From Rufibacter psychrotolerans (GTDB lineage: Bacteria; Bacteroidota; Bacteroidia; Cytophagales; Hymenobacteraceae): DNA of 64,000 nt. Of the stretch, positions 1-7,102 are shown in pieces. The translations under genes were made by a program, and so were the position numbers. The DNA is taken from NCBI RefSeq assembly GCF_016924645.1, contig NZ_JAFFJV010000015.1:62001-126000 (forward strand). The letters are read 5' to 3'. The notes below the pieces were generated by a model. That model had not been told where the DNA came from, did not search any database, and was given only the letters and a program-made list of their open reading frames with translations. Numbering within the stretch: the stretch's first letter is position 1; the number at the start of each line of letters is the position of its first letter.

Positions 1-1468
1 ACTTGAAGTGTTTCAGGAACCATTTCCGCTGACGGGAAAGGATGCCTTTGGTGTAGTACGCGTGCAGGAAAGGATGCACGTACAGCGTAATGTTTTTCTG
101 ATTCTGGCGGGTCAACAGATCTTCAATGGTCTGATCTATGTCATCGGTCACCAGAATGCTGGCGGATATCTTGCCGCTGCCTCCGCAGGTAGGGCATACC
201 TCGCCGGTTACAATATTCTGCTCAGGCCGAACGCGCTGGCGGGTGATCTGCATGAGCCCGAATTTGGAGATGGGCAGCACCGTGTACTTAGACCGGTCTT
301 TCTTCATCTCTTCCTTCACCACATCCTGCACTTTTTGCCGGTTCTCGGCCGACTTCATGTCAATGAAGTCTACTACAATGATTCCGCCCAGGTCCCGGAG
401 GCGCAGCTGACGCGCTACCTCTTTTGCCGCGGTAAGATTCACATTCAAGGCGGTGGCTTCCTGGTCCGTCTCGGAGTTGGATTTGTTGCCGCTGTTTACA
501 TCTATCACGTGCAGGGCCTCGGTGTGTTCAATCACCAGGTAACCGCCGCCGGGAATGCTCACCGTCTTCCCGAACAGGGATTTCAGCTGCTTTTCAATGT
601 TATAGTGTTCAAAGGCTTTTACCTTGCCCGTATGGTGCTTCAGAATCTTCAGCTTGTCCGGGGCAATGGTCTCAATGTAAGTTTTGATTTCTTCGTGCAG
701 CTTGGGGTCATCTACCACAATGCTGTCAAAACTTTCATTTAAGATGTCTCTCAACATGGAGGAGGAGCGTCCAAGCTCCCCAATTACCTTGTCGCGCTCC
801 TTGGCGGTGCGCAACGTGGCAATGCCTTCTTCCCAGGTGGCCAGCATGGAGCGGAGGTCTTTGTCTAGCTCCGCCACTTCGCGGCCCTCGGCCACGGTGC
901 GGATGATCACCCCAAAATTCTCCGGCTTAATGGAGGTTATCAGGCGTTTTAGACGCGTACGCTCTTCTTTGCTTACAATCTTCTTTGACACGCTTACCGT
1001 GTTAGAGAAGGGCACAAGCACCAGGTAGCGGCCAGCCAGGGAAATCTCGCAAGAAAGCCGGGGCCCCTTGGTAGATATTGGCTCTTTTACAATCTGGACC
1101 AGGACCTGCTGTCCTTTCTTCAGGACATCGGCCATTTTGCCCAGCTTGTCTATTACGGGCTCAAACTTGATCGGGCCAAGCTTGGCAGAAGTGTTCTTCT
1201 GGGTCTGCACCATCTTCACGTATTTGTTGAGCGTTTTCACGTTCTCACCCAAATCATGGTAGTGCAGGAAAGCGTCTTTGGTGTAGCCAATGTCAATGAA
1301 CGCGGCGTTCAGACCGGGCATTACCTTTTTCACGGTTCCCAGGAAAATATCTCCCACCGAGTAGTTGGTATCATTCCGGTCGAAGTGATACTCCACTAAT
1401 CGCTTGTCCTGAAGAAGGGCTATTCGTTCTCCATCTTGAGTAGAATTAATAATTAATTCGTTACTCAA
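1..1468 (-). CDS. rng: ribonuclease G/E family protein (3' end beyond window)
   Basis: Endoribonuclease of the RNase E/G family, acting on rRNA precursors and mRNA. About 489 residues are visible and the C-terminal few dozen lie outside the window. An N-terminal S1 RNA-binding region (about residues 35-120) precedes the catalytic part, where the metal-binding stretches VIDVNSG and VVDFIDM are intact, followed by the zinc-link motif CPTCGGSGK. The start is TTG at 1466-1468: the frame closes at a TAA a few codons upstream, no ATG lies between, and the N-terminus MSNELIINSTQDGER matches the phylum's form. The mS38/bS22-like gene lies just upstream, a common neighbour in this phylum. Function is secure from motifs; only the end is missing. 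Confidence 0.95.
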   Translation of the reverse strand, partial: MSNELIINSTQDGERIALLQDKRLVEYHFDRNDTNYSVGDIFLGTVKKVMPGLNAAFIDIGYTKDAFLHYHDLGENVKTLNKYVKMVQTQKNTSAKLGPIKFEPVIDKLGKMADVLKKGQQVLVQIVKEPISTKGPRLSCEISLAGRYLVLVPFSNTVSVSKKIVSKEERTRLKRLITSIKPENFGVIIRTVAEGREVAELDKDLRSMLATWEEGIATLRTAKERDKVIGELGRSSSMLRDILNESFDSIVVDDPKLHEEIKTYIETIAPDKLKILKHHTGKVKAFEHYNIEKQLKSLFGKTVSIPGGGYLVIEHTEALHVIDVNSGNKSNSETDQEATALNVNLTAAKEVARQLRLRDLGGIIVVDFIDMKSAENRQKVQDVVKEEMKKDRSKYTVLPISKFGLMQITRQRVRPEQNIVTGEVCPTCGGSGKISASILVTDDIDQTIEDLLTRQNQKNITLYVHPFLHAYYTKGILSRQRKWFLKHFK

Positions 1469-1554
1469 TGTTTTAGATGCTTAGTTGGAAGAATATACAA
1501 AGCCCAGCATTACCAGAGGCGGCAATGTGGGCTTGAAAGATCAAAGGCTATGCC

Positions 1555-1644
1555 TTATTTTTTCTTGTGTCTATTCTTACGAAGACGCTTCTTTCTTTTG
1601 TGAGTAGCGATCTTATGTCTTTTTCTTTTTTTACCGCAAGGCAT
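1555..1644 (-). CDS. 29-residue AURKAIP1/COX24-domain (mS38/bS22-like) small ribosomal protein
   Basis: An ATG at 1642-1644 opens 29 codons ending in TAA. The product begins MPCGKKRKRHK and is almost entirely Lys, Arg and His, with the block KKRLRKNRHKKK at the end. This is the tiny conserved Bacteroidota protein annotated as AURKAIP1/COX24 domain. The same domain occurs in mitochondrial ribosomal protein mS38, and mycobacterial bS22 is a comparable basic peptide, so a place on the small subunit is likely but inferred. It sits between rng and the TPR gene, all on the minus strand. Automated callers often skip it because of its length. Confidence 0.9.
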   Translation of the reverse strand: MPCGKKRKRHKIATHKRKKRLRKNRHKKK

Positions 1645-1683
1645 AGTCTTGATTTTTTATTAGTGAAAAATATTTTAACTCTT

Positions 1684-2565
1684 TTATTGAGCGCTGTTCA
1701 GGCGCTGTAAATAGTTGTCTGCAGAAGCCTGCACCTCTGGCTGCTTGCTTATTTCTTTGACTTTCAGGAAAGCCTTCTGGGCCTCTGCTTTCTTACCCGT
1801 CTCAGCCAACGCTACGCCCAGGTAAAAAGTGCCCTCTACGTGGTCTGGGCTCACCGCCAACAGCTCCCGGAACCGGTCTACCGCCTTCTCATACTGATTA
1901 GACTGGATAGACAGCACGCCCAGGTTAAACAGGGCTTTCTCGTTCTTAGGGTCTGCCGCCAGCACTTCGCGCAGCAGGGTGATGCCCCGCATAGGCGTGC
2001 TGCTGGCAATGAAGGTCATGGCCATGTTGGTCTTGGCGTCCAGGTTGGTGGGGTTGTTCCTGAGCACCTGCTCATACAGCCCTTGCGCCTTGGCGCCCAA
2101 AGCTTGGGAACGCTCTTGCGTGGCAGCAAACGTAAACGCCTCAAAATACTGGTCAGCGGCCTTCTGCAGGCTTTTCTCGCCTGGCCTTACCTGAGCCATT
2201 TGCTCAAAGTAGTACCCGGCGCTGTCATGCTTGGCAATGGCCGCGTACTTCTGGCCCAGCTCATCGGCTAGCTTGCCTTTGGCCTGGGCGTTGGCCTCCA
2301 GGTTGAAGCGGTTGCGCAGATCGGCAATTTCCTTCAACTGGGCGGGCGATGCCTCCACGTGTGCGTCTGCCGGGGCGGCCTCGTTCGCGTGGTCTTCATG
2401 GCCCGGATGGTTAGGGTCATGGGCAGGCTCATCGCGGTTGGCGGTAGCTCCGTTAGAAGCAAACTCTCCTTTACTGTCCTTGTTTATAATCACTTTGGGT
2501 AACATAGCCATCAAAACAGCCAGCACCACGGCAGAGAAAATAAGGGCTATCCGACCTTTTGACAT
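1684..2565 (-). CDS. membrane-anchored tetratricopeptide-repeat protein
   Basis: 293 residues. An N-terminal hydrophobic segment (about residues 7-27) is followed by a charged His/Asp/Glu/Ala-rich linker (about 40-75), then tandem TPR helices, clearest in the second half where typical patterns such as ALFNLGVLSIQ and EGTFYLGVALAETG appear. It probably projects a TPR scaffold into the periplasm as a single-pass membrane protein. A TACCTTTG box on the same strand lies 46 nt upstream. TPR proteins next to HU and rng are frequent in Cytophagales, but the partner is unknown and no catalytic motif is visible. Confidence 0.85.
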   Translation of the reverse strand: MSKGRIALIFSAVVLAVLMAMLPKVIINKDSKGEFASNGATANRDEPAHDPNHPGHEDHANEAAPADAHVEASPAQLKEIADLRNRFNLEANAQAKGKLADELGQKYAAIAKHDSAGYYFEQMAQVRPGEKSLQKAADQYFEAFTFAATQERSQALGAKAQGLYEQVLRNNPTNLDAKTNMAMTFIASSTPMRGITLLREVLAADPKNEKALFNLGVLSIQSNQYEKAVDRFRELLAVSPDHVEGTFYLGVALAETGKKAEAQKAFLKVKEISKQPEVQASADNYLQRLNSAQ

Positions 2566-2610
2566 AGACTTGAAACCTCTAAATAATTAAAAAGCAAACC
2601 GTTGCGGGTG

Positions 2611-2618
2611 CAAAGGTA
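2611..2618 (-). promoter_or_regulatory. candidate -7 promoter box for the TPR gene
   Basis: On the minus strand this reads TACCTTTG, an exact match to the Bacteroidota -7 consensus TAnnTTTG. It lies 46 nt upstream of the TPR start and in the short gap after the HU gene. No good TTTG element is visible at -33, so this rests on the -7 box alone. Confidence 0.4.
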
Positions 2619-2625
2619 CAAAAAA

Positions 2626-2931
2626 CTAAGAAACTACGGTTTCTTTAATTTTTTTGCTGTTTTTGATCTTGGCAACAAACGTCTTAGACGGCTTGAAAGA
2701 AGGGATGTAGTGCTCGTCAATGATGATAGACGTGTTCTTAGAAATATTGCGGGCTACCTTCTTGGCGCGCTTCTTATTCACAAAGCTCCCAAAGCCACGC
2801 ACATAAATGTTATTACCATCGGCCATGGAATCTTTTACCACTTTGAAAAACGCTTCTACTGTGGCCGCAACATCAGATTTCTCAATCCCTGTCTTATCCG
2901 CAATTTCTGATATAACTTCTGCTTTAGTCAC
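2626..2931 (-). CDS. HU/IHF-family DNA-binding protein
   Basis: 101 residues, the usual size for HU. The N-terminal helical half begins MTKAEVISEIADKTGI and contains VAATVEAFFKVVKD; then comes the family signature region VRGFGSFVNKKRAKKVARN, the flexible beta-arm that inserts into the DNA minor groove. The Lys-rich C-terminal tail is normal. It binds and bends DNA non-specifically as a nucleoid protein. The start is GTG; no in-frame ATG lies near upstream. A long leader with a 12-bp palindrome separates it from a TACCTTTG box. It is divergent from mutY. Confidence 0.95.
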   Translation of the reverse strand: MTKAEVISEIADKTGIEKSDVAATVEAFFKVVKDSMADGNNIYVRGFGSFVNKKRAKKVARNISKNTSIIIDEHYIPSFKPSKTFVAKIKNSKKIKETVVS

Positions 2932-2970
2932 TTGTTTAACTTGTTTAAGTAATTAAGTAAAGATGAATAT

Positions 2971-2982
2971 GTTTGTACAAAC
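2971..2982. promoter_or_regulatory. 12-bp perfect palindrome in the HU leader
   Basis: GTTTGTACAAAC lies 39-51 nt upstream of the HU start, between it and the putative promoter at 3022-3029. This is the size and position of an operator for a dimeric regulator. A tandem CTTGTTTAA pair lies closer to the start codon. No regulator is identified, and chance cannot be excluded for a site this short. Confidence 0.35.
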
Positions 2983-3021
2983 GTTATGCTGTATTGCTAC
3001 CGCATCCCTGAAATCGGGGCA

Positions 3022-3029
3022 CAAAGGTA
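3022..3029 (-). promoter_or_regulatory. candidate -7 promoter box for the HU gene
   Basis: Reads TACCTTTG on the minus strand, matching the Bacteroidota TAnnTTTG box, with an ATTG about 23 nt further upstream as a possible -33 element. It would give an untranslated leader of about 85 nt holding the 2971-2982 palindrome. Confidence 0.45.
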
Positions 3030-3123
3030 GTTGGGCTTTTCGGAAAGTAAAACAATTTATGTAAAAAATCTGTTCGTTCTGGCACCGCGTAAGAACAGCA
3101 AACCAACACGTTAAAGCCTTTTC

Positions 3124-4197
3124 ATGGCCGCTTCCCCTTCTTTTTTTAGTTATATCCTCATTGAGTGGTACCACCGCCACCAGCGCCCCTTGCCCTGGCG
3201 CGAAACCACAGACCCTTACGCCATCTGGCTTTCAGAAATCATTCTGCAGCAGACGCGCGTGCGGCAGGGCCTGCCGTATTACCTTAAGTTCATGGAGCGG
3301 TTCCCTACGGTGCAAGACCTGGCCCATGCCCCCGAGGATGAGGTGCTTAGGCTCTGGCAGGGCCTGGGATACTACTCCCGCGCCCGCAACCTCCACCATA
3401 CCGCCAAGCAGGTGGTAAGTGAGTTTGGAGGCCGTTTTCCGGATACGTACGCCAAACTGCTGCAGCTCAAGGGAGTGGGCACCTACACCGCAGCGGCCAT
3501 TGCCTCCTTTGCCTACCGGGAGCCGGTGGCCGTGCTGGACGGCAACGTGTATCGCGTGCTGGCCCGGGTGTTTGGCCGCCAGGAGAACATTGCCGCCCCA
3601 GCCAGCAAGAAAATATTTGAGGAGCTTGCCAACGCCCATCTGCCGGCAGACCAACCCCATACCTACAACCAGGCCATCATGGAGTTTGGGGCCATCCAGT
3701 GTACCCCGGTGGCGCCAGACTGCCTGTTCTGCCCGCTGCAGCAAGAGTGCTTCGCGTTTCAGCACGGCCTGGTGAACGTTCTGCCCATCAAGGAGAAAGC
3801 CAAAAGCAGCCGCCAGCGGTACTTCCATTATCTGGTCTTACAGCACGAAGACAAACTCTACCTGAGAAAGCGCCCGGCCAATGACATCTGGCAGAGCCTC
3901 TATGACTTCTACATACTTGAGACCGACGAACTGCACCCCGAGCCGGCGCTGCTGCAGAACCGGGCCGCCGAGGCGCTGGGCCTGCCCGGGCTGGAGTTCC
4001 GCAGCACCGGCAAAGTGTACAAACACATCCTGAGCCACCAGAAAATTGCCGCCCAGTTCTACCTTTTTTCGCTCCCTTCTCGTTTAAGGGAGGAAACGGA
4101 AGACACTATAGGCATAAAGCTATATACCATTGAAGAGATAGAAGCCCTGCCCAAACCTATTTTGATCCATTCGTTTTTAGATGAGCACTTTTTTTAA
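3124..4197 (+). CDS. mutY: A/G-specific adenine DNA glycosylase MutY
   Basis: 357 residues. It removes adenine mispaired with 8-oxoguanine, preventing G:C to T:A changes. The HhH-GPD domain shows the catalytic glutamate in SEIILQQTRV (E38), the hairpin LKGVGTYTAAAI and the catalytic aspartate in VLDGNVYRVLAR (D139). The iron-sulfur loop is complete: C193-x6-C200-x2-C203-x5-C209. The C-terminal third is the Nudix-like 8-oxoG recognition domain. The ATG start is 193 nt from the divergent HU gene. The next genes are ssb (45 nt), gldE and gldD, the mutY-ssb-gldE-gldD order seen in gliding Bacteroidota. Confidence 0.97.
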   Translation: MAASPSFFSYILIEWYHRHQRPLPWRETTDPYAIWLSEIILQQTRVRQGLPYYLKFMERFPTVQDLAHAPEDEVLRLWQGLGYYSRARNLHHTAKQVVSEFGGRFPDTYAKLLQLKGVGTYTAAAIASFAYREPVAVLDGNVYRVLARVFGRQENIAAPASKKIFEELANAHLPADQPHTYNQAIMEFGAIQCTPVAPDCLFCPLQQECFAFQHGLVNVLPIKEKAKSSRQRYFHYLVLQHEDKLYLRKRPANDIWQSLYDFYILETDELHPEPALLQNRAAEALGLPGLEFRSTGKVYKHILSHQKIAAQFYLFSLPSRLREETEDTIGIKLYTIEEIEALPKPILIHSFLDEHFF

Positions 4198-4242
4198 TAT
4201 ATTTATAAGCTAAATCAAATTTAAACCACTTGATTTTAACCT

Positions 4243-4728
4243 ATGGCGAGCATCAATAAAGTTATCTTAATTGGCAACCTTGGCAAAGACCCTGAAGTGC
4301 GTCATCTAGAAGGCGGCGTGGCCGTGGCTCGCTTTCCGTTGGCCACGTCAGAGACGTTCAAAGACAAAAATGGGGAGCGCCAAGAGCGCACCGAGTGGCA
4401 CAACATTGTGGTGTGGCGCGGTTTGGCCGAAGTTGCCGAAAAATACGTCAAAAAAGGTCAGTCAGTCTACATTGAGGGCCGCATCAGGACCAACAGCTAC
4501 CAGGACAAAGACGGCATCCAGCGGTACAGCACCGAGATTGTGGCCGACAACATGACCATGCTGGGCGGCCGCCCCGAAGGCGGCGGAGCGGCGCAGAACG
4601 GCGGTGGCTACAGCAACGAGGCCCCGGCAGCCAGCGTAAATACCACTAGCGGGAACACGGGCCAAGGCAAAGGGGGCAACTCCCGCGCGGCAGCCTATGA
4701 AGAAGAGCCAGACGATCTGCCCTTCTAA
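4243..4728 (+). CDS. ssb: single-stranded DNA-binding protein
   Basis: 161 residues. The OB fold spans about residues 1-108, starting [20 protein letters not shown], followed by a Gly/Asn/Ala-rich disordered linker and the acidic tip EEEPDDLPF that docks replication and repair partners. It coats ssDNA as a tetramer. The gene lies between mutY and gldE with short gaps, so co-transcription is likely. Length and architecture are fully typical. Confidence 0.97.
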   Translation: MASINKVILIGNLGKDPEVRHLEGGVAVARFPLATSETFKDKNGERQERTEWHNIVVWRGLAEVAEKYVKKGQSVYIEGRIRTNSYQDKDGIQRYSTEIVADNMTMLGGRPEGGGAAQNGGGYSNEAPAASVNTTSGNTGQGKGGNSRAAAYEEEPDDLPF

Positions 4729-4754
4729 CCTATTGTTGAACCAAACTTAGAGAT

Positions 4755-6098
4755 TTGGAAAGTATACCTCCATTAGGGGAGCCCTCCAGTTGGGGCTCTC
4801 TCTTACTTTTTTCCCTTTCAACTTTTCAAGGGGTGGAATGGGTTCTCCCTTCTGTCCTGCTTGCGCTCCTCTTCGGCGGCAGCCTGGCCATCTCTGCCTC
4901 CCTTGCCGCCTGCCAGCAATACCTTAGCACATCGGCCGCCACCCGGCAACCAGCCGTTCCGTTCCTGCAGCAGCCGGAGCGGGTTCTCCTGGCCGGTGCA
5001 TTTCTTTCCTCCACGCTTCACCTCCTGCTGGGCGTGTGCGGCTACTGGCTCCTGACCTATCTGGTGGCCTCGGCGGCCCCGCACCCTTGGCTCATCACCG
5101 GCGGATGCCTGGTGGCCGGGGCGGTCCTGCTCCTGGCGGCCCGGCTGTATTTTGCCAATTGGGGCCGGCGCAAACAAGCCATTTCTGCCACTCCGGTACT
5201 CACCGCTGCCCTAAGAACGGTGTATGCCCTGGGTGCCCCGTTTGTGGCCATCATCCTTCCCCTGCAGCAATTGGTGGGCCGCACCCGGGTGGCTTTCGGG
5301 GCCCCGTCTCCCTCTGAGGAACTCACCCACTCGCTGGACCAGACGCCCGCTGAGCCCATCTCGCCGGAGGAAAAAGGCCTGCTCAAGGCCATTGTGAACT
5401 TCAGCTCCATTACCGTGCGGCAGATCATGCGCGCCCGCGTAGACGTGATTGCCTTTCACCGGCGCATGCCGTTTCCGGCCCTCCTGAAGCAGATCAACCA
5501 GTGGGGCTACTCGCGCGTGCCCGTGTACACCGAGGGTCTGGACAAGATTGACGGCATTCTGTACGTGAAAGACCTTTTGCCTTATTTGAACGCCCCCGCC
5601 GACTTTGTGTGGCAAAACCTGATCAGAACCCCTTACTTTGTACCCGAAACCAAAAAAATAGACGAATTACTGCGTGAGTTCCAGGACCGCCGGGTGCACA
5701 TGGCCATTGTGGTGAACGAGTACGGCGACACCACTGGCCTGCTCACCCTGGAAGATGTGATTGAGGAGATTGTGGGCGAGATCCATGACGAACTGGACGA
5801 CGAGGAAGACCGCTACTATACGCAACTGGACGAACACACGTTCCTGTTTGAGGGGCGCACCTCATTGCACGATTTCTGCAAGGTGGTAGACCCGCCGGCC
5901 GAGCTGCTGAAAGAAGTAAGGGGCGAGGTAGAATCGGTGGCCGGGTTAATGCTGCGCCTGTTCTCCCGCATTCCGCATACCGGCGAGGAGATTCAGCTGG
6001 GACCTTACTTCTTCCGCATTGAAGCCGCCGACAGTAAAAAAATAAAGAAAGTACGGGTGCACGAAGCGGTGCACCATCCGCATAATGAAAAAGAATAA
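4755..6098 (+). CDS. gldE: gliding motility-associated protein GldE (CBS/CorC-type membrane protein)
   Basis: 447 residues of the TlyC/CorC-like family. The first ~180 residues hold hydrophobic segments (about 14-50, 75-100, 110-135, 150-170). Next come paired CBS domains (about 210-340, with VNEYGDTTGLLTLEDVIEEIVGEI split over the second) and a CorC/HlyC transporter-associated domain. In Flavobacterium, GldE works with GldD in gliding and type IX secretion. The start is TTG at 4755, 26 nt after ssb; no ATG occurs in frame before the CBS region, so a shorter form would lose the membrane domain. The last 14 nt overlap gldD. Confidence 0.9.
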   Translation: MESIPPLGEPSSWGSLLLFSLSTFQGVEWVLPSVLLALLFGGSLAISASLAACQQYLSTSAATRQPAVPFLQQPERVLLAGAFLSSTLHLLLGVCGYWLLTYLVASAAPHPWLITGGCLVAGAVLLLAARLYFANWGRRKQAISATPVLTAALRTVYALGAPFVAIILPLQQLVGRTRVAFGAPSPSEELTHSLDQTPAEPISPEEKGLLKAIVNFSSITVRQIMRARVDVIAFHRRMPFPALLKQINQWGYSRVPVYTEGLDKIDGILYVKDLLPYLNAPADFVWQNLIRTPYFVPETKKIDELLREFQDRRVHMAIVVNEYGDTTGLLTLEDVIEEIVGEIHDELDDEEDRYYTQLDEHTFLFEGRTSLHDFCKVVDPPAELLKEVRGEVESVAGLMLRLFSRIPHTGEEIQLGPYFFRIEAADSKKIKKVRVHEAVHHPHNEKE

Positions 6099-6684
6099 CC
6101 TGCTCTCTCTTCTTACCGCGTGCTGCGGCATTCTCTTGTTGGCCGGCTGCGCAGAAGAGTACACTCCCAAACCCAAGGGCTACAACCGCATAGACTTACC
6201 CGAGGCTCGGTACACGCGCCTGCAGGAACAACACCCATACGTGTTTGAGCACTCGGTGCACGCCAGAATCCTGAAGGATTCTTCCCGCATTGCCGAGCCG
6301 CACTGGATTGACATCTACTACCCGCAGTTCAAGGCCAACATCCAGCTCACGTACAAAGACTTCAACCAGGACCCTAAGAAGTTCAACGCCCTGGTAGAGG
6401 ATGCCCGCAAGCTCACCGGCCGGCACCAGATCAAGGCCTACGCCATTGAGGAAAGCCAGATTCAGACGCCCACAGGCATTACCGCCAGCGTGTTTGAGCT
6501 GGAGGGCGAAGTGCCCAGCCAGTTCCAGTTCTATCTGACAGACAGCACCAAGCACTTTTTTAGGGGAGCCCTCTACTTCAGAACCGCCACCGCCAATGAC
6601 TCTCTGGCGCCCGTGATTGAGTACCTGAAGAAAGACGTGGTGCATCTGTTGAACACCCTACACTGGACAGAGCAGGTGAAGTAA
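6085..6684 (+). CDS. gldD: gliding motility lipoprotein GldD
   Basis: 199 residues. An N-terminal lipoprotein signal (hydrophobic stretch ending LLLAGC, lipidated Cys at residue 22) is followed by the GldD body with KPKGYNRIDLPEARY and PHWIDIYYPQFKANIQLTYK. GldD is required for gliding and surface-protein secretion in Flavobacterium and is anchored in the envelope. It begins inside the 3' end of gldE (14-nt overlap), implying translational coupling. A copy of the 36-bp palindrome starts 5 nt after the stop. Confidence 0.93.
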   Translation: MKKNNLLSLLTACCGILLLAGCAEEYTPKPKGYNRIDLPEARYTRLQEQHPYVFEHSVHARILKDSSRIAEPHWIDIYYPQFKANIQLTYKDFNQDPKKFNALVEDARKLTGRHQIKAYAIEESQIQTPTGITASVFELEGEVPSQFQFYLTDSTKHFFRGALYFRTATANDSLAPVIEYLKKDVVHLLNTLHWTEQVK

Positions 6685-6689
6685 ACTGC

Positions 6690-6725
6690 GTTTTAGGGCC
6701 GTTTTGGGGAAAACGGCCGATAAAC
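6690..6725. repeat. 36-bp dispersed palindrome, copy 1
   Basis: Starts 5 nt after the gldD stop. The inner arms GGCCGTTTT and AAAACGGCC pair perfectly around GGGG; both arms carry C/G in place of the family's usual T/A, a paired change. Confidence 0.85.
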
Positions 6726-7047
6726 AGCAAACCCTTCTTATGTGCCTGGCAGGTAACTTTTCCGCAAACTTTTACCTGCAGCTGCAATATGGCGGGACAG
6801 GTAAACCTCTAACCGCGCACCTGCGTCTCGGCTCAACCTACTCTCACCGGTATTTTCGCTTACGGCAAGTGTTGTGTTTAGAGGCTAGTTTTAGAAAAGT
6901 GGTTCCTAAACACAAATACGCCGCGGCCCTACGTGAGCCGCTACTGCTCCCTGATAGCAGAAACTCGTTGCTCCGGCGTATCCAACTTTTCCCTCCGTTA
7001 GCCCCTCTCCCATCTTTTGCGTAATTTTACAGGACGGCTTCGCGGCA

Positions 7048-7083
7048 GTTTTCGGGCAGATTCTGGAAAAACGGCCGCTAAAC
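7048..7083. repeat. 36-bp dispersed palindrome, copy 2
   Basis: Diverged copy 19 nt before the recG start. The outer GTTTT and TAAAC ends and the exact length are kept; the inner arms are weakly paired. Confidence 0.6.
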
Positions 7084-7102
7084 ACCAAGCTTCTCTCATT
7101 AC

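Larger units (their letters stand above)
6685..7102. other. 418-bp gap between gldD and recG
   Basis: No convincing gene. The gap is framed by two 36-bp palindrome copies, one just after gldD and one just before recG. Between them is a GCAGGTAA/TTACCTGC inverted pair (6749-6756 and 6772-6779). A 106-codon frame at 6704-7024 has no family features and looks like chance. Confidence 0.6.

Noticed and set aside
8-742. 244-codon open frame on the plus strand
   Set aside because: It is antisense to ribonuclease G, whose motifs are complete on the minus strand; the plus-strand product has no family features.
6704-7024. 106-codon frame between gldD and recG
   Set aside because: It starts inside a palindrome copy, has no recognisable domain and odd composition.
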